From: Saxidomus purpurata
Lineage: Eukaryota > Mollusca > Bivalvia > Venerida > Veneridae
Length of the DNA: 64,000 nt
Reading direction: 5' to 3'
Assembly: GCA_022818135.1 (NCBI GenBank)
Contig: JAFMSR010000016.1
Coordinates: forward strand, 11,080,802 to 11,144,801
Under the pieces are notes generated by a model, which did not search any database, was not told where the DNA came from, and saw only the letters and a program-made list of their open reading frames with translations. Below, one piece after another: positions 29,001-44,000 of the stretch; position 1 is the first letter of the stretch, and the number at the start of each line of letters is the position of its first letter. The translations under genes and the position numbers were made by a program.

Positions 29001-32000
29001 TAATGTTTCAAGCGGGCAATGATTCAGTTTTTATCTCTCGGTGATTACAAAATTCACGTTAATTTAGCATTAGGGGTTGCAGCTGCATTTTGATTGGTTG
29101 TTGGATAAATTATCATTAATCAGTTACAGACTTATGTAATTTAATGTCTGTAATTTAGGAGGACTTCAAATGATTTGATTTCATTGATTTAAACATGCTT
29201 TCGTTACATATCGATCATGGTGGAGGAATCTATAACCTGTTCAATTTCAGAAAATGGACTTGTCCATCATTCTGTTTAGACCATTCCATTAGTAATTCAA
29301 AGGGGTGCTCACTGAAAATTTACTACTGAATAGTGAACAGTGCAGATCATGATCGGACGATGTCTGACTGTGCTAATGGGTATGCACTGTTTCCATAGCT
29401 ACCATAATGGTGGCACCATTTTCATACACAAGTAGGCCAACTTCATGTACAGTAGGATAAAGGCTAATACATTGTGTTGTTCTTTAATTGTTCTGGCAAT
29501 GTTTTGCCACATACAAAATGCTGTAATACTGGTTCCCTTTCTTAAGGCTAGCCTGGTTGCCGCTTTTTCATCGGATTGACCATAACAGTGGTTTGCATGA
29601 GTTTGGTTTGCATGAATAATAAGGCTATAAGGTAAGGTATAGACAGATGTGAAGATTGCATGCAGTGATGGTGTGAGTCTCGGGGATTGGGGTGGGGGCG
29701 GGGGGAGCAATTAATGATAGTTGTACAACAAATTTTCACAATATAGAAAATGTAACCAGGCTATTTTATTAGTCGTATTCTTTTCTTCAATTTTTAATGA
29801 AAAAATTAGTTCCATTATTGTAATTTGACATTTTGTGTGTTAAATAAAATGAATTAGGAGAGTATCAGTGGTCTAGTGTTTATAATGTGCTGGACTTGTA
29901 ATCCAGGGATTGCAGGTTTGAGCCCCTGCTCCTCCACTCACATAATTAATGGTCTTTCGGATGAGACCTAAAACCAAAGTCTGCTGTATTAGTGCCACAG
30001 TACACCAGGCATGTTAAAGAACCAGGGGGTGTCTCTGGAATAGGACGTGTTCTGTATCTTGCACTATCCCCTGAAACTTCAAATAACTAAAACTCTTCAG
30101 GGGGCATGGGTCATATGGATTATCCGGTACCAACGATGAAACTCTTAACATTCAAAATATACAATAAAATTAATTTAAAAAAAGTTGAATTTTTTTTTTT
30201 ATCAAAAACTGAATAGAAGAATATGGCTGATATAATATCCTTGTTACATACATTCAAATGTGTCAACAAAGACCACTGTCGGGCAGCTACAAAGGTGGTT
30301 TTTGTTTGCAGGTGGTCTTTATTCACAGGTGTTTCTACTATAGATGAATAGTGCACTATGATCTCCCTGCTTGTCTTTATTGCAGGGTCGTCCTTATTTG
30401 CAGGGTGGTCCTTTAACAAAAGTTTGACTGTTTATATAACATTGGTATTGAAGAAGTGTGTCTAGTTATTTGTTGTGACGTTGTTGTAGCAAGTACATTG
30501 TGAATGTTTTAATAAAACAGATTTTCAAGAGTCACAAGTGCCATACAAGATTGATGTAGACGCTGTCTCAATCTTATTTTAGCCAATGACAGATCTTACA
30601 GAAATTCAGCACATAATTTTATATTTCACAATAAGAGTAAAAAATGCACATGACTTGTTTCAGAAAAATTGAAATGTTAGCGATATAGTTTGTCTACATA
30701 ATTTTTGAATTTTTGAATGACCGTTGCGCCTAGGCCAAAGAAAAAGATATATGTGTTTCTGGTCTCAGTGCAAAACAAATTAAGGTTGGTTGGCAGAAGT
30801 TTTTTTTTTTTTTTTTTTAATTTGCCATTTTTCAAAATTGTTCTTTTTGATTATTTTCTTATAAAAAAATTTGAGGTCGGCAGTAAAAAGTTGAGGTCAG
30901 TCAGAGGACAGTAAACACACATACTTTTTTGTTTTAGTGTTGTAAACTCATAAGTACATGTATATGTCATGAATTCAAATTTTCTATGACATTCTAAAGC
31001 TGCTTGTATGGTAAGTTAACCACAGGGCTCGCAATTTTACAGGGGAGGTAACTGTGACAAGCTGTTGGCAGTTATCTCTACGTTCGTATTACAGGTTTCA
31101 GGTTGTATGACCATCATAGTCTGACCGAATTATATTCAAATGATGTCGCCTATAAAAACCTGGTTTGTGAAACTTATTAGAACAGAAATTGATTTCTGGA
31201 GGCACTGCTGTGTATTTCAGCCAATGAATGTTGGAAGTAGGCAAATCTAGAATGCACTTCTACCTTAATTTTTTCACACACATTTCATGTATGATTACCA
31301 AGCTACAAAGCATAACCCATACCGGTAGTTTTCAAGCTGGTAGAATTATCCTGTAGACAAAAGATACAACATTTTCTTAAGAACTAGCTCCCCAAAAGCT
31401 TGTATTTAGCCCCCACCCTCACCCCCACCCCATGTTATGTAACTTATACAGATTTGTTTAAGTGAAACAGTTATCATAGATTGTAAAAAAAAATGTGCAA
31501 TGTGTTCTCTTGACCTGTTAGATATTTCTGTCGCTGGACTTGCGTGGATATTTTTATCTTCATTCCACTGTTTGCCTGCAGAGCTTAATATATAGGATGA
31601 TATGATAGCTTGGTTGCTCGTTACCAAACTGTAGTTCTGTTGTATTTGGATGCTGTAAAATTTAGACATCTTCTGATGAATTAAGAATAAAATCAACTTA
31701 AACAGGAAGCATTAGTATGAAGTCTAGTTGTGCATATTTTTATAATTTGCAGTCACTAGGTCAAAGGTTAAGGTCACTGGGACTTGAAAACAGAAAATCT
31801 TGTCCCTGCTTTTCCAAAACCCCAGGCTGGATTTCCATAATACTTCATGTATGAAGTCTAGATGTGCATATTATAATTTTGGGGCCACTAGGTCAAAGGT
31901 CAAAGCCATAGGTGTGGGAGACATAACTTTTTTTTTTTTTTGTTAAAAACAATCTCTAGTAATATCTTCTGTTTTTTTCAGCGGACCAACTGCTCCCTAC

Positions 32001-35000
32001 ACCTCACCCAGACATTTGACCGCCTGTATGCTGGAAGTAGAGCCACACCTATTTTGTCGAAGGAGTCTGCTCCTGGCGTTATTGTGGCAACTGGGAACAC
32101 TGGGGAGAAAATTCATATAGATGAAAGTGCTGGTGTTTTTATGTCGACGGATGCAGGGTTACATTGGCACCAGGTGTGTATAAATACTGAGATACAGCTT
32201 GTAAAAAAAATATGGGCAAAATGCTGAATGGACAGTCTGGTTGAACCAACACGTTTAATTTAGTGATTTTTATAAAGCCTCACCTTGTGAAAGTTCTTAA
32301 ATGGATTTGGACATATTACAAGTAATTGTGCATAGGAATGCTCAATAAAAAAATACTGGCAGAATATTGAGCATGGAAAATCATGATCAGGATACCTCTA
32401 GGTCTCGGGTTCGATCCCAACCAGTTCCAAGTAGTGGTACTGTCCTTAGGCAAGACACAGATAACTGTTAGAAACTGTTTTGCAATTGAGAATAAATAAA
32501 TTAGTATAATAATAATAATAATAATAATAATAATTATAATAATAATAATAATAATTATAAAAAAAAATTATCTTTATTTGAAGGAGGTTTACACATAAAG
32601 CTATGCTCAAAACATTCAAAACTTATTTACAATGTGGTCTTCTAGAAATGAAACAAAAGTACAAATATATTAGAAAAATATCTGCACTGGATGCAAATGT
32701 TGAATATCTTCCAGTCAGCATGGTAACAATGAAAGGTATTTGATTAAAACTGATGTTCATTTTTGTGTACAGAATATCGACTTAATTTTTAGATTGTATT
32801 TCGTAACTTGTGCCAGCATACATGACTACATGTACATAGAAAATCTCAAGTATAACATGTGACTTGATATGTACATGTATACACAATGTAGATTTACATT
32901 AATGGTCTTTTTTTAGCTAACTTGGCACTAAATCATTCGCCATTTACAATTGTTTCAAACGACATTGTCTCTGAAACCCCTTGGCCAATGTTAATGAAAC
33001 CTAGAGCAGGGATGTTGAACCAGTCTACCAAAATTGCTGAAGAATTCTAGGACATGCAGAACTATAGTTGCTATGGCAACCATAAGGAAAAACTTTGAAA
33101 AATCTTCTCTGAAAGTACTGATCAGAATTAAATTTTATTTGTCACAAATGATCACTGGACTCTAGGAAAAGTGCTCAAATGAAGGTGATCCCTTAAAAGA
33201 TGAGGCCACCAGTGGGGTTGGACTGTTTTCTCTGTATAATCTATGTTAAACTAGTGGTCAGAATTTATTTTTATTTGACGATACTATTATCTGATGACCC
33301 CCTACCAAAATTGCTAAATTTAAGATGATTCCTTAAAATATGATGCCCGAGTGGGGAAGGGGCTGTGACCAGCCTGGTTATGCACTGACCCGTCTTTTAA
33401 GAGATATCAGTTCCAGAAATATCTCTAGTGCATAACAAGATATCTTTCAAGAAGTGATATATCTTCTACTTTACTGAGCTATCTCTGTAACTTTGAGAGA
33501 TATCTCTCAAAAATAGAAATATATCTCTCAAATGAAGTTAAACAGATATATCTGTATGTAGAAGAGATATCTTTTAATGTCCAGGAGATATCTTTATGTG
33601 ATACATGTACAAAGACATCTCTAAACGTGAAGGAGATATCACTATTATAACGAAACATCGCTTTGAAATTAGAGAGATATCTCTTATAGTAAAATGGCTT
33701 GCCATAAGAAAACCTTTATGTATGGTAGGAATTTTTTGATATTTTTTTTACATGCAAGTGAAAAACGAAAAGCAACCAAAATGTATTTTGAAATGAATAC
33801 AAACCGATGATAGAATTGAAATATTTTTGAACAGCAGGAATTGTCATCAGAAATATTAGATACTGAATGTTATTTAATCTAAAAGTTGAAAAGAGTGTAT
33901 GTAAACGTCAGGTTGAACCATACACTTCCGTATGCGTGCATCAACGAATTACAAAGTCTGCCAACATTGAGTTGACTTTAGAAAAATAAATTGAATTGAA
34001 TGTTTGCATTCAAGTTGATTAAATCTTGACTGACTGTTCAAAAGCCACTCATTAAGTAATGGGTGATATCTACGTTATCAAACTAAAATTTATATTTTTT
34101 AATTATTTTAACCAAAAACATGCATGAAGACGCAATTCAACCTAATTGAAAATGTTGGGCAGTAATTATTCATTTAACAAAAAACCTCGGTGAATCATGC
34201 AAGTATCATGTTCGCAAGTATCATGCTCTCTGTATTTCACAAGTTATAAACTCAGGTGAGAAGATTTTGACTAAAATGAATTAATCGCACGTTTAAAATT
34301 CATATTTGCGTACCAGGATATCTTATTGATACAACAGCATGCATTTGCAAATAGAAACATTTGAATTGAAGACAAATGTGGTTATCATTATTAATTCGGA
34401 TATATATGAAACTAATATGCATTATTTTCGTGAAATTTGCATATGGCGCACTTTTGCCTACATCACCGTCCTAAAATAACACAATCTGCGCAGTTTCATC
34501 TGTGCCCGGGAATGATCTACCCATCATTAATCAAAACATTTGATAGGACCAAAAAAATGGCTAAAATTTAAATATTTTACGCAGATAACGGCAAAAAATA
34601 AGTGCTATTTCAATTTATAGAGAATTACATGTAATAAGGTATCATTACGCCTTGAATGCCAGATATTTACATTCAAGTCCTAAAATGGGCGTTAATGCAT
34701 AGTGCCAAGTGTATATCATTTCATTTCATAATAAAGCAGAACTCCCTGTTAATACATAAAATGGAAAATCAATTCGAAAGCGAACCACTTGAAGTCTATG
34801 ACGCCTCAAACTGAAATTGTTATGCACGTTTTAAGTGTTTACACGCATTTTTTCAATACGTATGTTAAAGAAAATGCGTAGATCACCTATAACATATTCG
34901 TAGTAGAGACTATGATATATCCCATAAGCAAATGTACATTGAATTTTGATCAAGAAAACATTGAGAAAATTAAACTTTTTGTTTAAGAAGAAGCAGGCAT

Positions 35001-38000
35001 CAATACAATTAGGACACCCTTGTAACGCAACATTTTGATTTCATTCTTCGTAGATCCGGAGGCTGACGGAAATATATTTTGAAAGAATTAAAATTAAAAC
35101 TCAAACAGTTTTCCAATAAGATATTAAGTGTCGAGATTTTGTTACTATGGAGAACGACATGCATACATGCTGAAGACCAAATGTCATTGCCGTCAAAATA
35201 ATTATGATTTAAGGCATTTAGAATATAATCACACAAATGAAATTTATATTCTTTGTAAGCACCAATTTGACGTCAAAAATGGCTGTGAAAATGATACGCG
35301 TTAGATCTTGATATGCTGCACATGTCATAAGCTGTTGATGTTCTCTGTTGACTTTGGTGAGCGATGTATGGCCAATGGCTCTCTTGTCTTGTTTTGCAGG
35401 TGTTACAAGGTGTACATTTCTATGCAGTAGCTGACCATGGGGGAATCATCCTAGCAGTGAAGCAGTACGAAGCCACCAATCAGATTGTGTAAGTTTCGAT
35501 GTATAATATGACGGGATTGTGTGGCTTTATGTTGTGACATACATCGGACCAAATCAATGGGCAAATGGTTGCACACTTGACTTGTAATCAAGGGGTCGCA
35601 AGTTCGATGTCCTGCTCCGCCCCTTAACACAACTAATGTTATTTCAGATGAGACCTTGAACCGAAGTTTTACCGTATGTATCATTGTTGTACACTGGACA
35701 TGTTGAATCAATTAGGCCTGTTTCTGGCACTTGAACACCTTTTGTATCTTGCGCTATCCCCCAAAACATATATTGACTACATTTTGTGGGGGCATTGGAC
35801 CATTGGTCATATATGGAACTGTTACCTACTATTAAACTCTAAATACAAGATTCCTGGCTGTGAAGGGTCCCATACATACTTTAAACCTTCATTTTCTTTA
35901 AAAAAACTTCTTGGTCTGATGAAAAATAGTAAATGACAATGTGATTGATTTTGTTCCCTAATAAGTAAGGTAGATATGCAAAGTGAGTAAGCTTGTCTTG
36001 CGAAGTGAGTCCAGTTGTCATGCATTGAGTAGGGCAGTCATACAAAGTGAGTAAGGTAGTCATACAAAATGTGTAAGGTAGTCATACAAAATGTGTAAGG
36101 TAGTCATGCAAAACAAGTAAAAGAGTCATGCAAGCTGAGTGAGGTTGTCATGTATCAGACAGTAAGATCTGTAACTTTTAAATAAAATTAGCCATTTTGT
36201 CGATAGTAGCCTTGGCTTATTGTAAAGACATCGTTGCTTTTCGTTTATTCATAATGAATAGTTTTTTTTCAACACAGATATTCAACGGATGAAGGTGAAA
36301 CATGGAAGCCATACAATTTCACTACAACGCCAGTCAACATACATGGTGTACTCACAGAACCAGGGGAGAAAACCACCGTTTTCTTCTTGTTCGGCTCTCA
36401 CACTGAAAAACATTCCTGGATTGTTATCTCCCTTAATTTGAGCACAGTCTTCAGTAAGTACACAAGTTTGAAGTTCACTTACCAAGCCAAGCCAACGTTG
36501 TTTGAACCACTCTTTAAGGTAATTTAAAGGTAAAGCCTTTAAAGCATTTAGATTATAACAGTCATGAGGTTTTCATTGGTGTACAAAGTCATGGTTTCTT
36601 TTTGATATATTTAGAAAGAAACTAGTTTTTAACATTCAGAAGAAAATTTCCTGAGTATGCTTGACTCCTACCCTATACTGGCAGCAAGTGAATCTGTCTT
36701 CGTGACTGGTACAGAGCCACAGTTGACTTACACGTCTATGTTGTCTGATCATGTTCTGCTTTGATTTGATAATTTCAGGTTACAAATGCAGTGCGTCCGA
36801 CTATAAGCAGTGGTCTTTGCCTGATGACACGCCTTTCCTAGGTAAGTTTATAGGTCCACAATGCATAAAAAAAAACGGTATTTAAAGCTGCTCGCTTCAG
36901 ATTTTGTGAAAAAAAAAAAAATTCCTCAAACTGTATGAATATAACATATTTTAGAACATTTAGTCATATAAAATGTTTCCAGTATAAATTCCTGTCACGT
37001 ATATCTGTAGATTTTAAATAACATGCTACCAAATAATAAAGCGTTGCAAACGTTTTTGAAATTCCAGTATAAACATTATAGTGTAGCGGTGCTGTAAAAC
37101 CATCATTTTCGATCAACTTTTGCAAATTCCGACCTAGATTTTTACTTCTGCTGTTGATTTTAGCCTTGAGTTTTATAACATGTATAAGTATGTCATCTTT
37201 TTGAATTTTATTATTTTCAACGGCAACTGAGAGCGAGCAGCTTTAAAGCCCCACGGTCACATTGAATTTGCTCTTATAGAATAATGAATAAAGACATAAC
37301 ATGACGATAGAATTGTGTTCTATTTACTCTTTTCATGTTGTGTCTTCCTAAAAAAGTGTTGACAGAAATCTTTTTATAAGTTTTATAGAAGGTTATCAGA
37401 TGTTTATTTCCCGTTGTGACAGGATGTTTGCTGGGCCGCAAGGTGATGATAGAGAGGCGTATACCTCATACCAACTGTTACAACGGCAGAGACTACGTGC
37501 GAGAAATCGCTGTGCGGAACTGTTCTTGTACCCGCGAAGATTTTGAGTGGTATGTAAAGTTTACTTGTGTTGTAATCCAAGTGCATTCCTCGGAAATGTA
37601 TAGTTGACGTAAAAAATATAAAAATGTAAGAGCTTGTTTTAAATATGTGGCTGGATTTTTAACTGGAAGTGCCCACAATCTCTTCAGTTTATTGTTAGTT
37701 TCCTGTTATTAATGAAAGAAGTGCTGAGGGCACTGTATTTATGTCTAGGAAAGTAACATCTTGGTCTGTTACCTGCCTTGTTACTGGCTAAAAAAATGTC
37801 TCTTGATCAAGCTAGATAACAGGGGTTCATTATTGCAGTATTTGTGCATGTACATGTACTTTGTTACTGCTGAATTTCTAAAATGGATTTGCAGTTTGAT
37901 CATGATCTGCATTGGTTGCAGAAGCAGAATCACTTGCCATCAGTGGGGTACGGGTAAAGAATGGATTATTATTACTGTTTTCAGTGACTATGGCTTCAAA

Positions 38001-41000
38001 CCCAGTACGGCATTTTATAGTACTCAGTGCATTCGTGACGAGAATGTGGATTCAAGTTTAGTTCACAGAGTGCCACGCCCCTGTCCCGAGGGGACGTTCT
38101 ATCCCTACACTCGTGGGTATGCCAAGGTTTCAGGGGACACATGCCAGGGCGGTGCGGAACATAGATACACACCACTCATGTATGCTTGCAGAATACAAGG
38201 TAATTTTGTTTTTTAAAGCATTGACAGAAGAGAACTTTACTGTGTGGCCGTGTGTGGTTTAAACGCAAGTCAAGACATAGAATAGTGTCTCTGGTTATTT
38301 GTGTACAGTCAGATAGTGTGATACACATGCATGTATGTTTGTGCGTCTGTCCCTTAATTTCATAATTTTAAGTCAAGCTTTTTGATTTGGTGCAAATCTA
38401 AATCTTTGATTCAGGTTGTGAAAAAATGCTGTTAAAAAAAAAAAAAAAAAAATTCCAGACTGCTTGCTGACTTAGACTGTTTTCTGCTTTCAGAGATTGA
38501 AGAGTTTATGGTGTATTCAACAAGGACGGCCGTCTCTCGCCATATCTTCTCGACCAATCATTATGATATATCTCTGCTCACATTTGACGAAGCGAAGAAT
38601 GTCTCAGCCGTAGATTATGAGTTGGGAGAGACTGGTTGCCTGTATTGGGGGGACAATGAGATGCATAAAATACAGGTAGACTGGTAGCTTTACTGTTCCT
38701 TTCACAAGAAGGCTTAACAAGACTGTATCACATGTAAGGTTTCTGCGAAAAAATTGCAGCAGTATTCAGAAAAATTAGAAGGCATGCTGTAGTTCTGTTT
38801 AACTTTTGTTGACAGGTTGTTTTGGTTTTTTAGCTCACCTGAGCTGGCTCAGGGTGAGCTATTAGGATCGATGAATGTCCGTCGTCCGTCCACATTTAGT
38901 TCGTTACGCCTAGTGGTCACATTTTTTCCTCAATTGTCACGAAACTTGGTCAGGATGTTTGTCCCAGTAATTACTCGGACGAGTTCGAATATGGGTCATC
39001 TGGGGTCAAAACTAGGTCACAGAGCCCAAAAATAGAAAAACTTGTTAAGGCTCTAGAGGCTACTGTTTCAGTCCAAATATCCTGGCAATTTGTCAGACAG
39101 GTTGTTTCTATGATTTCTAGCTCAAGTTTTAATATGGGTCACCTGGGGTCAAAAACTAGGTCACACAGCCCAAATATGGAAAAACCTTGTTAACACTCTA
39201 GAGGTAACATTTTCAGCCCAGATATCCTGAAATTTGTCAGAAAGGTGTTGTTGATTTCTAGCCCAAGCTCGAATATGGGTCATCTGGGGTCAAAAACTAG
39301 GTCACAGCCCAAATATGGAAAAACCTTGTTAACACTCTAGATGTTACATTTTCGCCCAGATATCCTTGAAATTTGTCAGAAAGTGCAGATCATGATCAGA
39401 CAGCAAAAAATGAAAGGCAGATCATGATCAGACAGCTAAATATGAAAGTGCAGATCAGATCAGACAGCTAAATAATGCATAGCAAACAGTGCAGATCAGA
39501 TCAGACAGCAAAAAATAAAAAGCTGACAGTGCAGATCATGACCAGCCAACATACAAGAATAGCTTACAGTGCAGATCATGATCAGACAGCAAAAAAATGA
39601 AAGCCAACAGGCAGATCATGATCAGACAGCAAAATAATGAGGCCTAGAGCTTAGATATTCAGCATGTGGCAATATTGACTCTCTACCAAGATTGTTCAAA
39701 TCCTGACCTCAGGGTCAAAATAAACCCGCCTGGGGGGTCTTTTGATTTTACATAGGCTTATTAAGAGGATATCATGAGCCAAAGGTAAAAAGATCCTTTC
39801 TGCTATTAATAACCTTTTTATTTTTGCCAATGGTAGACAGGTGAGCGATACAGGGCCATCATGGCCCTCTTGTTTACATTTATAGCAATTAACCATGGAA
39901 GGTCTCCATGTATATTGGCATTTTGTGTACAAAAAAGACATTTTTAGCGTAACTTTTCAAAGAATAGGGAGAGCTATTACTGAGAGTCTGTTTTGCGTCG
40001 GTGTCGGCATTGCAGCTTTGGTTAAAGTTTTGCATGCAAGGTTGTAGAATGGACATATATCAGTTACCAATTTTGGGATTGATTTGAAACTTCTATAAAG
40101 TCTTCTGAGGTGTCAGACAGTCAAGTAAGATAACTCTTGTATGAAATAAATTATGGTCCTTTATGACTTACAGAATTTGGTTATAATTTTGCATGCAAGA
40201 TACTATCATGCACGTATATCTCAGTAACCACTCATGGGATTTATTTAAAAATTCGATATAGTCTTAAGGGGTATGAAATAATCAGGTGAGATTACTTATG
40301 ACTGAAGTATTTGCAAATTATGGGCCTTGTTGAACCTAGAAAGTTTTATTACAGTTTTAGGAACTATTGCGAAACCTTGGATCTATTGAGATACATAGAG
40401 ACTTGGGTGAAATATTTTAATGAAACCTAGGAAATAGATGTAGAAATGTAGAAACTTGAAGACATTTCTCAGCTAATTAATTGACTGCTATTACATTGCT
40501 GTGGTGGTGCAATGGTAGGGCGTACTCATCAGAATTTGAGGGTCTTGTGTTAGATCCCAAAAATATAAATTCTTACATTACTGAAATATTGTTATAGAAC
40601 ATTGTAAAACAAAGGGGAGGCGTTAAATGTTTGTTCATATTTCTTTCAGCGAGTCTGTGAAGACGGTAACCACAGCATCGAGGTTTTACATTACTCTCAT
40701 ATTGGTGAGATAGCCTCTCTTGTCTATGATTGGAAAGGTCACAATATTTACTGGATAGACCACCATTACAAGACCATAGAGGTGTCTAAAGCTAATGGTC
40801 TGTACAGGAGAAAGTTGCTAAATGGCAGTATCTTAGACAATCCAACTTCTTTGGCACTGGATCCACACCATGGGTAAATTTAATAATTATTATATACCCC
40901 CCCCCAGCACCCCACACCGTCACCCCTCATGAGAAGACTTATTGAAATAGTGTTACTGTTTGTTGGCACAGTTTGGTTGATTTCATGGCCCCAGTGGTGG

Positions 41001-44000
41001 AGCATTGGAATCGGAGGGTTCGATCCATATTAACGCCATGACGGTGAGACAAGACACATATATTCCACATTGCCTGTCTCTCTTCACATTTATAAATTTG
41101 ATATATATGTAGAGTGGTGGAACCTATGCTAGCAGTATCCCTATGCTGGTGGTATCTCCGAAAAATGGTTATTTACAGAAAAACAGATGAAGAAAAAAAA
41201 TTCAGGGTATATTCAGCATTTACAGTTGATGAAATGCTTTTACAGCAAACGTAGTGATAGCCACGCGTGCAGCTCTGTATCTTCACAGCAGCTGATACAA
41301 TTGTACTCGATCTATTTCGCTAGAAAAATTCTTAAATATAGACATCATAATCACCCAGTTAAAGTTAGCATTTTTGATAAAACTTATTTCTTTTGTATAA
41401 AAATATATATTCTATGGAAACTGTTATCTCTTGTTAGTTAGTATTTAGGCTCTAAAAACTGTTTCCCATCTGTTGGTTGTCAAATATCACATACCGCCAG
41501 CATTGGTTCCCTTCGTGGTGAAATTTCAAGTTTTGACATGTGTCGTGTCAATAGCTCCCAGAACGCTATAGTCACCTGATGACGCACATCAACATCTTGT
41601 TTCGATTTAGTAGGGATAACATTATGTTTTCGCTGAGGCAAATCAAAATTGTTAGGATTTCCTGCTTCCTGAACAGCTGATATACATTCAAAATACCTCC
41701 AGCATAGGTTCCCCCACTCTACAGTACTTGCCTTATGTTTTGATTGCATACGGCCATTCTCACATGGGGGCTTAATATATCAATGCACATGCGCACCTGC
41801 GCAAATGTATAGCGATATTAATATTCCGTTTCAACACTAGTTTCAATAAAATTTTAAAAGTTGGGAATGGGGTAGGCCTTGCGAACCATAAAGAAAATAC
41901 TAAATCTTAAAAAGTAGATAGTTAAATTCATACTGAAAGTATTCCATAACTCATTTTAGTACACTAAGACCTAAATCAATGCAACCATGACCTCAATTCA
42001 GGATTAATGCTGTAAATAGTAACCAGTTGCTTTTTCCGGGAATGCCACTTGTTTACTTTTAGCTGTAAAGAGCATATTGTGAGAAAATCAACCAGAAAGT
42101 AAAAAATCTGATGAAATAACAGACTTTTTACACAAATAAACAATTGTCCGGATGATTGAACGAACGTTGCATATTTCGGGGGCGTTTCACTGGCTATTGT
42201 ATTACTCGAATTGAACTAGAAAACATATTATGTGACCTCCGCAAAGTATACGGATGCGTACAGCTGAGACCGAAGTTCATTGTGTGAAAATTTTGTGCTT
42301 CTATCTGCAATATTGGCAGAATTATTTAGAAAAAGGTCCAGTTTCTGTCCGATTAATTGAAAGGAACCAGTAGGAACCAGCATAATTTGAAGTAAAGGTC
42401 TGCATATAGCCCTGAATTTACCGTAAATTGAGTAATTTTCATGTGATGAAATTTTCGCGATTTGTGAGCGGACAGACTTATTTGTGAATTTTAATCTCAA
42501 AAATTTAAAAGGAAAATTCTCTAATAATAATTAATATATGTGAAATGAATCTTTCACAAGATTTTTAAATTAGCGAAGTGGAAAATCTGCATAAAATAGC
42601 AAAAATTAAGTCATCACCAATATCACCCAACTTACGGTACTTTATTGGTTAATCTTTCTCAGATGGATGTACTGGGTAGATCGTGGGAAAATCATGAGAG
42701 CTTGGATGGACGGAACAAACACTTCAGTGGAGACTTTCATTACGGATCCAGATGTTGGTGGCTGGGTTTCCGGTATAACAATAGATTTCCTATCTGAGAG
42801 AATCTACTGGACTGGTTCTACAATTAAATATGCGTCTCTACAAGATCGTATGACACAGACAGTCAGAGGAAATAGTTTCCGGAGATTTAATATGATTCAG
42901 GCAGTGGCTGTATATAAGGTACAGTGTTCTACTGTTATATGTTATTTATAGCTTGTGACTGTTACTGTGAAATGTTACATGATTTGTCTGAGTTTTGGCC
43001 TAAGACATCGGGCAGGTGAGGGTTTGGGGAATCGAACTATCGTCAGGTAAACAAGAAGGACTTTTTCAAATATATCTTATTAATGTATTTTCAAGATCAC
43101 AGAAGTGGCAATGCAGAATTCAGTGTCTTGCCTTATAATGGGCATTACCAACATTGCACTTTTAGGGATTGAACCCAGACCCTTGGATCCATAGGGAAAC
43201 ACTCTACCACTGTGCTAAGGAAACCACTTAAGGAGATACACACCAATATGCTAATATGACTTATAAATGCATTTTAACGTTACTGAAATGAAAGACTGAT
43301 ATCGATAAAATATGAGTTTACTCTTTATTTTTCCATTTTTCTTCCATGTTAGGAGCGAATCTACTGGGCAGATGGCTATATCAGTGGTATATACAGTTGT
43401 GAGGTAGCAAACTGTGATTCTACCCTACAGCAGATACACACAGAGCTGGATGTGGCAGACTTTAAGGTCTTGGACGAAAACTCTCAGAGAAGTAAGGGTT
43501 AAAAATCCAAAGTAATCCAAATGGTCATAAAACAGGAAGCACTAATTACATCCTTCTGCCTTATGCTTTTTTATCCTCCTTAGTTTTAAGCAGAGCAATA
43601 TGATTTTGGTTTTATCTCTGTCAAATTTCTGTGAGTGAAAGATAAAACGGCCAGCATGGCCCTGTTTAAATGAAATAATGGCCAGCATGGCCCTGTTGAA
43701 ATGATATAATGCCTAACATGGCCCTGTTGAAACAAAATAATGGCCAGCATGGCCCTGTTAAAATGTTATAATGCCTAGCATGGCCCTGTTGAAATGTTAT
43801 AATGCCTAGCATGGCCCTGTTGTGGTAAATTAACATAAAATTTTCCTGCACTAACGTCTATAATTTTAAGACCTTCAATTGACAGAGGTGTTTGAACTTT
43901 TTACAGGTGGCAATGCTGCCTGTGAGCGTAATGGCCAGTGTACAGAACTGTGCCTTCTTAAACCACCGTCCCAGGAAGTACATGGGAAGAACAGAACTTG

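Noticed and set aside
38817..39035. Conserved short ORFs at the 5' end of pearl-like elements (also 18463, 51347)
   Set aside because: The similar peptides reflect nucleotide similarity of element copies; frames are not preserved through the core repeats.
43650..43825. CRISPR-like regular repeats
   Set aside because: Tandem minisatellite without unique spacers in a eukaryotic intron; same for arrays at 53427, 56438 and 19622.
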